A DNA stretch of 64,000 bases from Trema orientale (GCA_002914845.1 JXTC01000252.1:378003-442002); one strand, 5' to 3'. Positions 1 through 13,300 are shown, numbered from the stretch's first letter. Notes: a model not told the origin generated them from the letters alone. Program-made: numbers and translations.

Positions 1-321
1 GTTTGATCTTCTGTAGCCTAAACCCTAATGTCACTCAGATGGAGTTCTCTGTAACTGATGGTGGGTTACAGAGAATTGAGCGTACGTGTAATTTTGGCTA
101 CAGGGACCATAACCCTAATAGGTTCTTTATATAGTCCCCTGTTGGGTATCCATCAAACCCTAACTGGGTGACTAACAGGGTATCCACATTAGTATCCATA
201 CCCAGTTGGATATCCTGACTCAGCCCTAATTAAATCGCTTATTGGGTCTGCTTAAGAACAATATGGCCCAATACAATTGTCCAAAATATATGTGGCCCAC
301 TATAGGAAATACAATTTCCTA
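1..321. repeat. Possible end of an LTR, cut by the window edge
   Basis: No coding sequence is visible. The block has several short AACCCTAA-type words, a TTTATATAG TATA-like box near 126 and ends in CCTAACA at about 321, a common right end of plant LTRs. Its left end lies outside the window, so neither a TG start nor a target duplication can be checked. From 322 to about 800 the sequence is A-rich with poly(A) tracts and no gene. Confidence 0.3.
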
Positions 322-829
322 ACATAAACTTCTTGTTAGCCGAAAAAAGAAAAAACCACTTTCCATCAAAAAAAAAAAAAAAGAAAACAAAACCTACCCA
401 CAAGAAGGGAAAAAAAAAAAAAAGAAAAGAAAAAAAAGATCGATAAGCTGTGACCTGAAAACTCAACAAGCTCAATTTTTTTTTTTTAGTTCATTTTTTT
501 CTGCTCAGACGCAGGAGGTTGGAGTTGGATAGAAAGTTTAACGGACTAATTTTGTTAAGAAATGAGTAGGCACTTTTTATAAGGTGGTTTAAGTAGGGGG
601 GACAAGAGGGACAAAGAAAATGTGATAGGTGATTTCAGTCTATTTAATATACTAGGCCAGCGGCACGTACTCCGCACGTGTAGATTGGTATTGATATATG
701 TTTCATAGAGTATTATAAGCTTTTGTTTCTGAGATACCTGTTTAATTTTCCATTAATATGATTCTTGTTGGATTTTTAATTGGAGTATTAAGTTCTAGGA
801 AAGTTAGTGAGTTCAACTAAAAAGAGCAA

Positions 830-3800
830 CAAGCAAAGAAAGTGAATAGTATAGTCGAATTACGTATGATATTGAGAAAATCAAAGCATGAAATAGGGAA
901 TACAAATCGACTTTGATGAGTTAATTTTAAGATACAAAGTTTTCCTATTATAATAGGTTTTGAGTTGTTTAATTGATGAATGAAGATATTACATATCTCC
1001 ACGACCTCTTCACTACTCTCAACAAATTCAACATAAGTTTGTGGCCTTTTGCATTGGTCACTTTCCTCAGCTCTTTTACAATATTTTCGAGTACAGAAGG
1101 ATATTTGTATAGCTAGTAAATGAACCATGTAAGAGTGGACATTATTGTATCTTTTCCAGTCATGACAATGTTAAGAATTATCTGTCATAATTGAATAGGA
1201 TCAATCTCAGTTACATGAAGAATCCTTGATGGAATAACTTCTCTCTTCATCTGTGTCCCAACAAACAATACCACTAATTATGATTTTATACCATGGTTGA
1301 AAGATTTGCATTAAAAAGAAAAAAAAAAAAAAAAAACCAAACAAGCAAAACAAAACAAAATAAAACTCAGTAGCTAATTCCACTTATAGGAATCTTATCC
1401 TATGAGTTCTCCATTTGATCGATTTTCTTTATTTTTATTTATTTATTTATTATTATTATTATTATTATTTTTGCAGATGAGCTTGAACACGAATCATCAA
1501 TGATTTTGGTCTCTCCATAACGGCTTTTGTTGTGATGTTTTAAACATCTTAATCTTCCAAAAGATGTCGACATGGTGCAAGATGGTCATCTAACTCGTCT
1601 CATAAAAAACATTGCTAAAAATTTTGTCTTCTTCATTTGATACACACATGCTGTCAAATTCAGCTCCAAATACTGTTGGTATTAAAAACGATTTTCGCAG
1701 CGGAAGATTAGCCCAGGAATATTCAAAAATTTTCTCAAAACAATTGACTATATGAGTGCATAGTATTAATTTATAGCAAATAGGAACACACAAAGAGAAT
1801 AGATCTAATACCTCTTGTAGCCTATCAGCGGATCTTAGCTTTACTGTCTTCTAAACCACGATCTTCCAATCCAAGCCTCAAGCACAACTGGATGAACGTG
1901 TGGGCGTTGCGTACAATTTCTTAAAACTCACACTTTAGGCACTTGCAATTTTCTCAACACATGAGATTGCAAGAGTTTTATTCTACAGAGAATAGGAAGA
2001 CACTCTTCTCTTCTCTAGTTTATGGAGGCTCTATATATAATAACATGCGGTGTATCTCCTATCCTTATTCTACTAGGATTTCCTTTATATATATATATAT
2101 CTATTTATTAAACTATTTAATAAATAATTATATTAATCAAATTAATATATATATATAAAATTTTTTAAAAAAACGTTAACTTAGAATAGGAAACATTGGT
2201 TCCCTTTTTTTTTATTTAATAATATGATTATATATATTTAAATTAATTAATCTAATTAATTAATTAATATATATATCTATATAAACTAATAGATAACTAT
2301 TTCACTTTCAGTCAGTTTTCCAATTTCTATTTATCTAATTATCTCATAATTAGATATTTTTAAATTCAAAATTTAAACAAATTGGGAAACTTATCCCTCC
2401 ATAAATTTAAAATTAATTAATTCAAAATTAATTAATTAATTAATTAATAACAATTATTAATTATTTATAGATAAACTATTTATCTAGACAAAGTGTGCAG
2501 TAACAGAAATAATGTAATATCCAGTACAGTGTTTGTAAGAGGTGGAATTGGGGACCTATGGACCTGTAACTCAAGCTCTAATAAATTATGACAATTAATT
2601 AAACTCTTTAATTAATTTGTCTAATTTATTAATTCCAGTATTACTCCACCAAAAATCTGGAATTGCACTCTTGAAATTACAGAATTAATTTACTCAGAAA
2701 ACAACGAGTAGTCCATCGATTTAATCATTACATGTAGTTCAATCCTCCATAGACAATTCATAATTGGAGCTAGGTCAAGTTCCGTTTACCTCTCCAATTA
2801 CATCTTTATCCTTGTGTACCATTGATTCTCTAATGAACAATTAATTTATAAATCTATTATAAATTGAGTACTCAAACTGTTCAAGTCCTGAATCAATACA
2901 CAAGGGAATCATCTTTCTAACTTCCTAATGGAAGGAATGGATTCCATATCTGTAAGCTACATTCCCAGCTACTCATCTCATCATGCTCCCAAGATACAAG
3001 TATTTCGATCTGTTTAAAAAACAAATCTTTAACAAGTATGTCAAAGAACATAATGTTATAAATAGGAGTCTATAACTACTCAGGATTAAGATTGATTTAC
3101 ATATGATCATCTATTGACATTATTTGAACTCTCAACAGTCAACGAAATTTATGTGAGATTCAAATCATGTCTGGTCCAGTCCTATATAATCGAATTATAT
3201 AAAGTACCTCCATTGTGATGTCAACACATCAATAGTCCGAATAAGACTATTACATTCTCAATGTTAATGGACCGTACTAATAATATTTAATTAAAGATCT
3301 CAAACTTTAATTAATTATTATGGACTATATTTAGTTTATTATCCATAAATTTAATCCTCATGTATATAACACTTATATACTAAATTTATGGTCACATAAA
3401 TAAACTAGGAATTTTCTGATATTTAAAGACATACCAATTATGTACAAATTCAAATAGAAAAATGTCATTTTATTAATTCAGCAAATATCCAAAATATACA
3501 TGCTTTTAGGGCATAAACCCTAACAAATGCAACTTGGAAAACTGAATCAACGTTCACCTTTCATAAATAAATCCCGCGCTATGCAAATTAAGTTAACTCA
3601 CTTGAGTATCAGTTGTCTAGTTGACTACTTGAAATTGGGTAAAATGTTGGCAGTTTTTGTTGCATTGTTCCAGAAGATTACACAGTTGAAGTAATTTTTG
3701 TTTAATAATTGATGGCTTGGAACTTTTCTCTGCTCGCCACACTTTTCGCCATCCAGAGTGAAAAATGTCATCACCAAGAGGATCATTTGTTGTTGAACAA

Positions 3801-4431
3801 ACCCTGCAACAGTTTCAGAGGAAAAAAAGAAAAAGAAAAATAGAAGGGAGTATTTAAGCTTCTAGCTTGGAACTTCAATTCTGATATAATATATGTAGCA
3901 ATTCAATTTCATGGACAAATCTATATTGTTGTTAATCTTTTACCTAGAGTTGTTTACTTTTTCCAGATTGTAACTCTAAAATACAATTACCTTTTCAAAA
4001 CTTATATGAACTCCCATGAGAAATTAAACTTATAAACAGCTTTGGATTTTCTTTTCGTGAATGAATAAAAGAGTGTTAAAATTTGAGAGATTTTTCCATT
4101 AAGAGGGCAAGCAAAGCAAATTCATAGCAATGCTTATGACAAAATGGGTCTTACTTTAACTCAATTGTAGTTTATTTTCATTGCTTATTTGATTGCCATA
4201 CAATCTTTTAAATTTTCCTATTGTCGATAAGGATATTCTTTTTATTATTGTTGTCCTTTGTAAAAGCTTAAAGTCAAATATCAGGTCACTAATAACCACG
4301 AGAGATTAATTAAAAAGAAAAAAAAGGTAGAAGGACCTACCTTGCCATACATATTTCTCAAAGTGGTTTTGAGTGTCTATTCAGCATTAACAGGTTTTGT
4401 CTTCTAAAGTGTGAATCTCGTTCCTTATGGG
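830..4431 (-). pseudogene. Cytochrome P450 (CYP704-like) pseudogene split by a solo LTR
   Basis: Reading down the minus strand, P450 blocks appear in the correct order but in shifting frames. At about 4431-4340, an exon end ending TLKTTLRNMYGK sits before a GT donor. After an intron with a TGCAG acceptor (about 3806), blocks resembling LGDDIF, DGEKCGEQRK and NNATKTANILPNFK follow, then DLFMKG (about 3580) and DSVFQVAF (about 3540). After the inserted LTR comes GAEFDSMCVSNEEDK (about 1670), VDIFWKIK (about 1570), the I-helix ILNIVMTGKDT...TLTWFIY (about 1190-1130; family form AGxDTT) and NIVKELRKVTN. CYP704 proteins have this block order; the family hydroxylates fatty acids at the ER membrane. 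There are in-frame stops and several frame changes. No N-terminal anchor and no haem-binding FxxGxRxCxG exon were found, so it cannot make an enzyme. The family call is firm; CYP704 rather than CYP86 or CYP94 is my recognition of the block sequence. Confidence 0.8.
1674..3525. mobile_element. Solo LTR (about 1.85 kb) inserted in the P450 pseudogene
   Basis: The block begins TGTTGGTATTAAAAACG and ends GGGCATAAACCCTAACA, the TG...CA ends of an LTR. The flanking five bases are AATAC on the left (1669-1673) and AATGC on the right (3526-3530), a target duplication with one mismatch. Removing the insert joins P450 codons DSVFQVAF and GAEFD. No primer-binding site, gag or pol lies beside it, so it is a solo LTR left by recombination. 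The interior is very AT-rich and has no credible gene. Its length suggests a large plant LTR family, but I cannot name the lineage. Confidence 0.75.
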
Positions 4432-6573
4432 GCTATGCCTGTAACCAAAAATATACATACGTTTTAAGGGAGAAGATCATGATAATAAAAGTTTTTCAAC
4501 ACTTCAGGAATGTTACAGGGGATCCATTATGACAAATGATCTTTCAATAACTGGAAGAAAGTTGGTGTTAAAATATTTCAAATATTCGTAGATATTTTAA
4601 ACCAAATGATCATACAAGGGCCGAAAAGGACAAAAATTTCAATTGCCACTAACTTAGTTTTCTAAAATTTTCCATCTAGGAAGTGTTGCTCCAGTTGTAT
4701 GAATGGTTTCAATCCAAGAGATTAAACACATGATATCAAAGCGGAAAGATTGAAAAAGGGAATGGGAAAATAATGACGAAAAAGAAAACAAAACTAAGCT
4801 TACTTTGATTTTTTCATGCAAGACATGCATGTGCAATAATAAAATTCACTTTCACTTCTATTAAAGCCACCAACAAAATACCTCATAAAAAAAATTTAAA
4901 TAAACACAAAGAACCAAAGATCTATTTCAGAAATCCTTAACGATGGAAAATATAGCAATATAAGAAAAATTAAAGTTGGGAATCTCAGACATTAGGAGAG
5001 AGTAGAACAAATCATAGTACTTGATGAATATTTTGGGAAAACCAAAGATGTATCTGGATTGCTTTGGTCATTCACATGGAAACCAAGAAACTGATCTAGA
5101 GCTTACTACCACAATGAACTGTAGTAAATGCCAAGAAAAATGAAAAATAAATAATAATAGCACATTGTAAGCAAAAAAGTGATAACAGCTTATTCAAAAA
5201 CAAAAGTGAAACCCTATGGGGAAAAAAAATAGAACATAAAAAAGATAAACAAAAAAAAAGACCAATAAAATAAAATTAGTCTAATCTTCTTTCTTGCCAA
5301 ACAAAAAAAAAATACCTTGATATGATATTGAGAAGTGTCGCAGTTAGTTGTTTGTTTTGCCAAAAGACTGCAAATGAGATAGAAGAATAGTCTCGTGCAA
5401 AAAAAAAAAAAGAAAAAAAAACATTTATCATAACCCTCAACAACAAGCACCTAGGCCAAGATCATGATCCTCTCAAAATTTTTCTTCCAAAAATCGTAAT
5501 AAAATAAACAATAAAAACAGAGACAATTAAAGAGCATAAATAAAAAATACAAAAAAATACTACCTTTAGGCAGAAATCGTCGATGAATATGTTTTAATAC
5601 TTGCGAAGACCCAAAAACTGGCTGATAGATGAAGACACAAACATAAAACAGGTTGATTGATCAGTTCAAGATGCTACAAAACAGAGCATAGAGCCACAGA
5701 AACACATAGAATTCATGAGTCCGAGAGGGACCAAATAAAAAAAGAGTAAATTTTAGAATATTATCACATTAGAACACAACGGACTAATTTAGTATCGTAA
5801 TTTCCTCAAATGGTAGTTTCCTTGGGGACAAAAGGTACAATAAAATAACTTATATAACTCCAAGTCTACTATGCTAGTTATTTTACTCTTTATCCACAGC
5901 CAAAAAAAAAAGGTCTCCGAAAGTCTCCGAGTATAATTCGAAGAAAAAGTTCAAACATTTAAAACATTTACTTATTCTTGCAAAAAAAGAAGCGAATCAG
6001 ATAACGATTATATCACTTCTTCTTAGCTGATGCTAGTAAAATATGACCCAATGACTACATATTAACAATTAAAACAATCTAATGAAAACCACACGTTCAG
6101 ATTTAAGATATGGCCCTAAATGTACCAAAGCGAAGCAACAGGAAACAAAATATGAATCTAATTAATTTCTAAATAAGAAAACACATATAATCAAACTTCT
6201 AGTTAAAATTAAGCTGTTAAACCGGGTGTAAAAGAAAAAGAAATTCGAGTTATACAGTCCATTGTCTAATTAACATGCAATTCAATGGGTAGATGAGAAA
6301 TAAAGCAACAAATCCTTGAGGCTAAAGCGATGAAAACAAAGATAGAAGAACGAAAGCTGGACTATTAAGTACCAACAACAGTCGCAACATCGACTTTTCC
6401 TTTTTCCTTTCCTTTGTTTCCTTAATTTCATATCGGTACTGCCACAAGATAGAGGACAGATTAAACAATGAGGAATATATGAAAGGAAATCAACCCAATA
6501 AGATATAACTTTAGCAAGCCCTGACCTTGCTGAAGTCCATGCCCTTTTCGGAGAAGAAAAGTAAAAGAACATT
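4432..6573. other. AT-rich intergenic sequence, no gene recognised
   Basis: This 2.1 kb lies upstream (minus sense) of the P450 remnant. Short reading frames on both strands have skewed Phe/Lys composition from poly(A)/poly(T) tracts and no recognisable domain. The missing first P450 exon would be expected here, but I could not find a convincing membrane-anchor or proline-rich hinge sequence. Confidence 0.5.
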
Positions 6574-6933
6574 AGGGCCGTTTGGTTCGCTCATTCCATT
6601 CCATTGGAATGGAAAATCCATTTGAATGGGTGTTTGTTTCAACAACTCTAAATTTTCCATTCAAATGGTCTTTTAGAATGAGTGTTTGTTTTAACAATTT
6701 AGTTTTTTCATTCAAATGGTTCATCAGTCACATCAACTATTTGAATGGATTTTTGTGTCTTGGATGAGAATGGAGGGGAAGAGGTGTTTTTGAATGGTCC
6801 ATTCCAATACTCACATTCTAATTATAACCTATTCCACTATTTTTTCCATTCAAATGTCTTCCATTCCAATTATAATCTATTCCACAATTTTTATTCAAAT
6901 ACACACATTCAAATAGGCGAAACAAACGGGGCC
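6574..6933. mobile_element. PIF/Harbinger-like MITE, about 360 bp
   Basis: The left end GGGCCGTTTGGTTCGC matches the reverse complement of the right end, GGCCCCGTTTGTTTCGCC, giving terminal inverted repeats of about 17 bp. The flanking ATT at 6571-6573 and 6934-6936 fits a 3-bp target duplication. The interior is built from repeated ATTCCATTCAAATGG-like words on both strands and has no coding capacity. GGGCCxGTTTGG ends are typical of Tourist/Harbinger-type MITEs; superfamily assignment from ends alone is moderate. Confidence 0.65.
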
Positions 6934-7125
6934 ATTGTAATAGAAAATCCCAATTCCTAAGATTGTACTCTGGCTTGATTAGAGAAATTAGGTGCGTTTC
7001 TTGTCATGGACAGCTGGTGGTTTTACTTCTTGGTAGTGATGACAGCTGTTTTGAGCAGTGGATAGTGGAGACTGAGACTGACAATGTGCACAAAATGACA
7101 AAATAGAAGAACGGATCAACAGTAC

Positions 7126-7686
7126 TAAGGGTGGCAATTCGGGTTACGACACGACGATACGACACGATTTTTTACGGGTTAGGGTTGAAGAAAAAGTGTG
7201 CGGGTCGGGTTCGGGTCGACCAGCCTGACACGAATAAAAAAACGGATCGGGTTCGGGTCAACCCGTTTGACACGAACTTGACCCGTTTGACCTGCCAACA
7301 AATATATATAATTAAATTATAAAAATATTTTTTATTTAATTTGTTTATGACTATTATTATAGATATATTTAATTTGTACAATGTAAGTGTTTGGCATTAT
7401 AAGTTATTAATTATATTTATAAATTATCCTTAATTTATTTATTTTAAAATGAGACAATAATAGCCTTAGAAAAAGGAAATATAAGTAAAAAAATACGGGT
7501 CATAGCGGGTTGGCGGGTCAAAAACTTGTTGACGGGTCAAAATCGGGTTGTTGGTTGGATGTTATTCACCAGAGCGGGTTATGCGGGTCGAGTTCGGGTC
7601 AACCCGTTTTAGGTGCGGGTCGGATTAGTGTTAATGGTTTTCTGACACGACGGGTCACGGGTCGGGTTCGGGTATTGACACCCCTA
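7126..7686. mobile_element. hAT-type MITE, copy 1 (561 bp, perfect 8-bp TSD)
   Basis: The element runs from TAAGGGTGGCAATTCGGG to GGGTATTGACACCCCTA, imperfect terminal inverted repeats. It is flanked by identical 8-mers AACAGTAC at 7118-7125 and 7687-7694. The two ends are unusually G+C-rich for this window and consist of reiterated CGGGTC / ACCCGTTTGAC words; the centre is AT-rich and non-coding. An 8-bp duplication with short inverted ends fits the hAT superfamily. Three relatives sit at 9166, 14955 and 62780. Confidence 0.85.
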
Positions 7687-7694
7687 AACAGTAC

Positions 7695-9157
7695 ATAGAA
7701 TGACAAAATAGATTGACGAAAATATTTAACAGTACCAAGTTTCACTCTTTTATTTAATTATGTTATAGATACTTACCGTTTAGATTTTACTATTATCGAT
7801 AAGTGTTACAGAGAGCTCTTCTAGGCGTGAAGGACAAATTTTTTTCTTTTTAATAATTATCACGACACTCGTTTCATTATCAATTTTGGTTTTGTTTTTT
7901 CTAAAATAAGACCAATTTATACGTTTCTTAGTGTGAGATCAAGGAATCGAATTCTCGATTTGTTTCGTTTACATGTGGTTCAGTTAGGATAAGTTAGTAG
8001 CATACAAACGATAATAAAGGAGTAAATTTGGTTTTTTTTTTTTTTTTTTAAGGAAAGAGTAAATTGGTTTTCTTGTTTGCTTATATTTGTTCATAAAAAG
8101 AAACAAAAGGGCATAGTCTTCACTCCTAATGTAAAGTGTATGAATGAACAAAATATAAATAACAACAATAATGAATATTCTTTCTCTGCATTAATATTGC
8201 TAGCACGATCATTATTGTTAAATACTCTATTATATATCTTTTTTTTTTCCCCGAAGAGAATTATAATGAGGCCTGGATTATAGGCTCTGTACGTAGTTAT
8301 GAAAAGTAATACGTCTCTAGCCTTACTAAATTGAGTTACTCTGATAAATTATATTTTGTTTATAATATTGTTATTGACCATTAAAATAACCCTCCTATGG
8401 AAAGATTTACTCCCATTTTGTAACTATTTAATTTTGCATTTTCCTTTAAGGATAAGAATTTCTAATGGTTAATGCATGCATCACCTAGTGATATTTTCTT
8501 TTCTTCGTTATTGTGTGTCTTGTACGATTTAAAAAAACCAGGTAAATCTCTCTTTTGCCTACACAAAACAACATCATGTCTTTTGGCAATTACTAAAAGG
8601 CCCTCAAGTTCGTTAACAGAGTTCATTTTTTTTTTTTTTTGGGTAAACCGATATTAACTTTTGCCAATTTTGGACTAAAAAGTACCAAATTCAATTATCT
8701 TTGGATAAAGTGTTACACTTGGCAACAATAAGGGGCAAAGGGGTAATTTGAGAAAACAAAAAAAAAATGTGTATGGGATACATGGATATGGACTTTTAGT
8801 TAATGGGTCAATGATTTATGTTAGATAGGCCTCACTAATAAAAGTGGCACATTTGTGTTAGAATTTCGGAGTTTTTATTTTTATTTTTGTCAAATATATA
8901 TACCTAACGCTGCTCTTGTATTTACGGATGCTCGCCTTGTGGGCCCCGTTAGAACAAGTGGAGCTACGTATTCCTTGTCCGTCCCATTCTGAATGGCTAA
9001 CTTACGGACTGAAGAATGAATTTCTGCAGCCGTGACATTCAAATTTCAACGAAAAATGGCGATAGATCCAGTACTTTATCTGTGAAACTTCATTAAATTC
9101 TTCATCTCGTCGAGAGCTTTCCAATGATATCTTATTTGCAAAAAGTGAATGGACATA
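7695..9157. other. AT-rich intergenic sequence with a dispersed repeat
   Basis: No gene was recognised. The stretch holds poly(T) tracts (about 8032-8050 and 8627-8640) and, at about 8585-8760 on the minus strand, one copy of a non-coding repeat also found at 46318-46478 (plus) and 51960-52118 (minus). All copies share a CCAAGTGTAACACTTT-like core followed by GGTAATTT-type sequence. Confidence 0.5.
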
Positions 9158-9165
9158 TAGTTGAA

Positions 9166-9546
9166 TAGGGGTGGCAATCTGTGTCGTGTCGTGTTTAACC
9201 TAATTAAATCGTGTCGTTAACAGGTTAACTTATCTGCACCTATTTAATGAAAACGACGTGCATATTGATGGGTCAAAACGTATATAAATAGTATAATTGT
9301 TAGTTTACTCGATTTTTTTAATTAAATTTTACTATAGTAAGAAAAATTAGTTCATTAGCTTTATTTTTTTTATTTTATTTACAAGAAATTCATGAAAAAA
9401 TATTTTTTTGAAAATAATTATTTAATATAATTTATTAAAAAATTACTTAATCGTGTCAATTCGAGTCAATTTCGTGTCAAGCAAGTTCAGCTAATCGTGC
9501 GAATTTTGAGTCGTGTTATCGTGTCATGACCTATATTGCCACCCTA
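9166..9546. mobile_element. hAT-type MITE, copy 2 (381 bp, perfect 8-bp TSD)
   Basis: Ends are TAGGGGTGGCAATCTG and ATATTGCCACCCTA, inverted relative to each other. The flanking 8-mers are both TAGTTGAA, at 9158-9165 and 9547-9554. Subterminal GTGTCGTGTCGTGTT on the left and GTGTTATCGTGTCATGAC on the right repeat the family's GACACGA-type motif. It is shorter and more AT-rich than copy 1. Confidence 0.85.
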
Positions 9547-9554
9547 TAGTTGAA

Positions 9555-10384
9555 GAGATATCACATCAGAGATATCACATCTGGAGTGTAGGAAGTGAAA
9601 TGAGAGGAGAAAAAAAAAAAAGAAAAAGAAAAAAAGAGAGAAAACCAGAAGAATTAATTAATGGTCCAACCTTGGACCACTTTTCAGCCCATAATTACTG
9701 TTCCAAAAGTGCTCTTCACATTTTTCCTTATTTCCCTATTGATTCTATTTTAAAACTCTAATTTCTCCCTCACTTTTTCCTCCAATATTAACCACATAAC
9801 TCCATCTTTAACCTTAACTAATTATCTATGGAGGTATTAGAGGGTGATGCTCTTTTGGTAAAAATGAATAATGTGTACTACTCCATGGCAGAACTGAGAA
9901 AAAAACAAATGAGAAGATTGATGTATTCTTGATTAGGTGCAAATATACAAATAAAGATGTGTCTGAAAAATAACCATATTTTCAGTAAATAGTAGCCAAA
10001 AGTCAAGTTTTAGTAGGCCATAGGAGATTCATACGCTCTATAGGAGTATTCGGGAAAAAAAAAAAAGAAAAAAGAAGAAGATAGACTTCCGGAAAATAAT
10101 AGGTTCTGTCAAAAACATGCATTTGGAAGAGAGATTGATATTCATCACCATTGATTCTTCACGAACTCGAACTCATAAATTTCAAAGATTTATCATCCTT
10201 TAATTTTGAAATTGAAGGCGAGAATAATATTCATTTTGTTATTAATATAACTAGAAAATATATGTATACATGCATGCATGTTAATATATATATATATATA
10301 TATTTAATGGATGAACCTAATTTGTTTCTTTATTGTGATAATTACGTACGTACTGCAGAAGATCCAAATTGGTTGATTGATTAA
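9555..10384. other. Intergenic, downstream of the FAO gene
   Basis: No gene was recognised. The stretch contains poly(A) and purine-rich tracts and a TA microsatellite near 10284-10303. As FAO is on the minus strand, its 3' UTR and poly(A) signals should lie in the last few hundred bases before 10384; AATAAA-like words are common here, so no one site can be chosen. Confidence 0.45.
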
Positions 10385-13300
10385 TTAATTAATTAAACCT
10401 TTTTTCTTCCTCTGAAGAAGTTGAAGAACAGATTGGGCGGTGCAGTAAGCAATGGCCTGAACAGTGACCATTGGATTAACTCCGAGAGCAGTGGGAAAGA
10501 CACTGGTATCCGCCAAGAAGAGACTCTCCACCTCCCAAGTCTGCCCTGTTTGGTCCACCACCGACTTCTCCGCCTCCACTCCCATCCGGCAGCTCCCCAT
10601 CTGATGCGCCGAGCAGACGGGAGAAGAAAGCCCTGATCTTATTGGCCTCCCACTGCTCTCCTCCTTGACGAACCTCTCGAACTCACGATAGCTCGCCTTC
10701 TTCACGTTTATGCTCCGCCCTTCCCCGTGATGGGTCCCCACCTCCTCCGCTCCCGCACCCGCCAATATTCTCAGCATCTTCTCCAGCCCTCTCTGCAGAT
10801 TCTCCTCATCCCCTTTCTCCATTTCGTAACTGATGCAGCTCTCCGACTTCACTCTTCCCCACCCTCTGTCTCTCCCCAGAGCGAACACGTGAGCCGTTCT
10901 CGAATACCTCCGCATTCGCTCCTTTATGTCCTTCCCCGAAACCCACGGCATCAGTATCGAGAACATGCCCGGATGCAGCGCCGGCGTCTGTATCACCGCC
11001 CCATACCCTGACTTGTCCACGTCAGCCACCACCGTCGACATCGCCGTCATGATCCCTCCTTCGTAGCTCTTCTTCCCCGGCTCGGGAGTTTCCGGGAAGT
11101 ATCCCCAAGCCATGACCACCGGGTGGAGATGCAAGTACTTTCCGATGTTGGGATTCTTCAGTCCGCTTCTTCTCAGGAGGGTCGGAGTCCGGAGAGCCCC
11201 GCATGCAACCACGGTGACCTTCGACTCCACCACGCACCTCTCTTTCTTCCCTTTGTGCTCGAATTCGAAGACCACTCCCGTGGCCGTGCTCCGAGCTCTT
11301 CCTTTCTTCCTGTGGTGCAAGACTTTTACGGCCTCGCAGCCGGGGAGAATGGCGCCGTTGCCCGAGTTGACGAGGTCCATCAGCCATGTCTCGGACGTGC
11401 CCTTCTTCCTGCCGTCTTTGCAGCCGAGACAGCACCAGCCGCAGTAATGATCGGAAGGTGCGTTTCTAGGGATGTTGTGAACCGGATACCCCAATTCCAG
11501 GCAGCCTTTTCTAAGAATGGCGTTGTTGAATCCTTCTTCTACAAAATCCGACTGCACTTGCATTCTTTCGCAGACGACATCCAGGGCTTCGCTGTACATT
11601 TCGCTGCCGAAGAGTTCCAGATCGCAGCGGTTGCACCACTCGTCGGTCACGTGCTGGGGAGTGCGTATGGAAGCGGACCAGTTGATGGTAGAGCCGCCGC
11701 CCACGGTGGAGCCTGCGAGCAAAAGAACTTGCATGTCATCCGTGGTCATCAAGCCGTTGGAAAGGTACATCTGTTCCATGGTTGGGCCTTCGAGGAGCGT
11801 GAGGTTCTTCCTGGCGTAGTAATGTCCTTTCTCAAGGACCAGCACTTTGTAACCGGCCATGGCAAGTACGCCGGCCACCAAGCCTCCTCCGGAGCCCGAA
11901 CCGACCACCACCGCGTCGCATTGTATGGTTAAGAAAGGACGGTGAGGCTTATTAGCTGGTCTGGATTGGACCGGCAATCCAACGAGTCTTAGAGTAGTTA
12001 GGCAGCTTTGTGGGTTATTGAGATGGACAATTCCTCTGTAAAGTGGTCCCAAGACTTCCTCTTCTTTGTTTTCTTCTTCTTCATTTAATTGATCATCATG
12101 GTGTCTAGTACTACTGCTGCTACTGCTACTACTACTTATTTGGGTTTTGAAGTCTGGGTCGGGTCCAGTATAGCCAATCGCTTTCCATGAAAGGTTGTGA
12201 TCCTTCTCGTCCACCTGAAAAATAAAAATTTTATTAGGTAATAAGCTAGCTTTATCGATCTCACTCCAACGAGTCGTTGGTCGTTTTCATGAAATTAACA
12301 ATATTTTTAATCTTTGTTTCATTAATTATACTAATGCTATGCGGTAAGTAGCCTGTAGTACTGGTAATTAATTAATGCTTTGATGAGTCCCTGATGTGTG
12401 CAGATTAATCCAACATTTTAAAAAGGACGTCTTTTTCATGCCAGTAGCCAGTACGAAAATCGTAGTGAAATATCATAAATGAATTAGTTGCAACATTAAT
12501 TCTACATGCCAATCAGTCAAGATCGATCTATGATCTTAATCAATAATGTGGTACTGGAGACTTAGTGTGATGCTTTTCTACGTTGATTTTCGTATTTGAA
12601 AGTTTATGGTCAAAATCAGCTCTGACCCCTCTTGTCAAAGAGAACGTAATTTTATATATATAATTATATATATATAGTTGTCAATCCAAATCCAGTTTTT
12701 ATCTATTATATACAATTTTTTTTTTAGCCATTAAATCATCACTTAATAATGGATCATTATTTAATACTGATTGAAAAACGTACATTATTAATGCTATTTT
12801 TATATTTTATCTTTTAATATAAAAAAAATATTCATGATAAATTTTAATTGATCAAAATGATACTTAAACAAAAAAAAAAATATTTATATATATATATGGA
12901 GGAAATTTCAATGATTACGTCTCCATGAGTAACCATCATTAAAATACGTGTAATAATAAATTTATTATTTAAATTAGAGTACTATTAAGTTGATTTTCTA
13001 AAAAAGTTTTATAATATCAATGCCAATTAATTACAATAAATTTTGCTGCCCAATTACCAATGTAATTAAAACCGTTAGATTTTCATCCAACGGCTAAAAA
13101 AACAGTAACCATCGATGGGTAAATATAATAGTAACCATTGAAACCTCACCCATATATATATATAAATTTTGTATATGCATCATTCGAGACAACAATATGC
13201 ATCATTTAATTTTACATACAAGTTCGGCCTATTTAATTTTAAACAGATTTTATTTTCTTCTAATTCTTCTCAAAATTAGAATTTTGGGGCAAAAAGTCTG

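Noticed and set aside
1-230. AACCCTAA words at the start as telomeric repeat
   Set aside because: The words are isolated and embedded in other sequence, not in tandem TTTAGGG arrays.
4654-4836. Minus-strand frame upstream of the P450 relic as its first exon
   Set aside because: It lacks the P450 membrane anchor and proline-rich hinge, and no splice path links it to the next block.
11022-11435. 137-codon minus-strand frame inside FAO exon 3
   Set aside because: It is an alternative frame of the same exon, Arg/Glu-rich, with no family match.
11123-11932. 269-codon frame on the plus strand across FAO exon 3, and other plus-strand frames at 10421-11819
   Set aside because: They are antisense to a conserved GMC oxidoreductase exon. 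The high G+C of that exon keeps opposite frames open, and they contain no domain.
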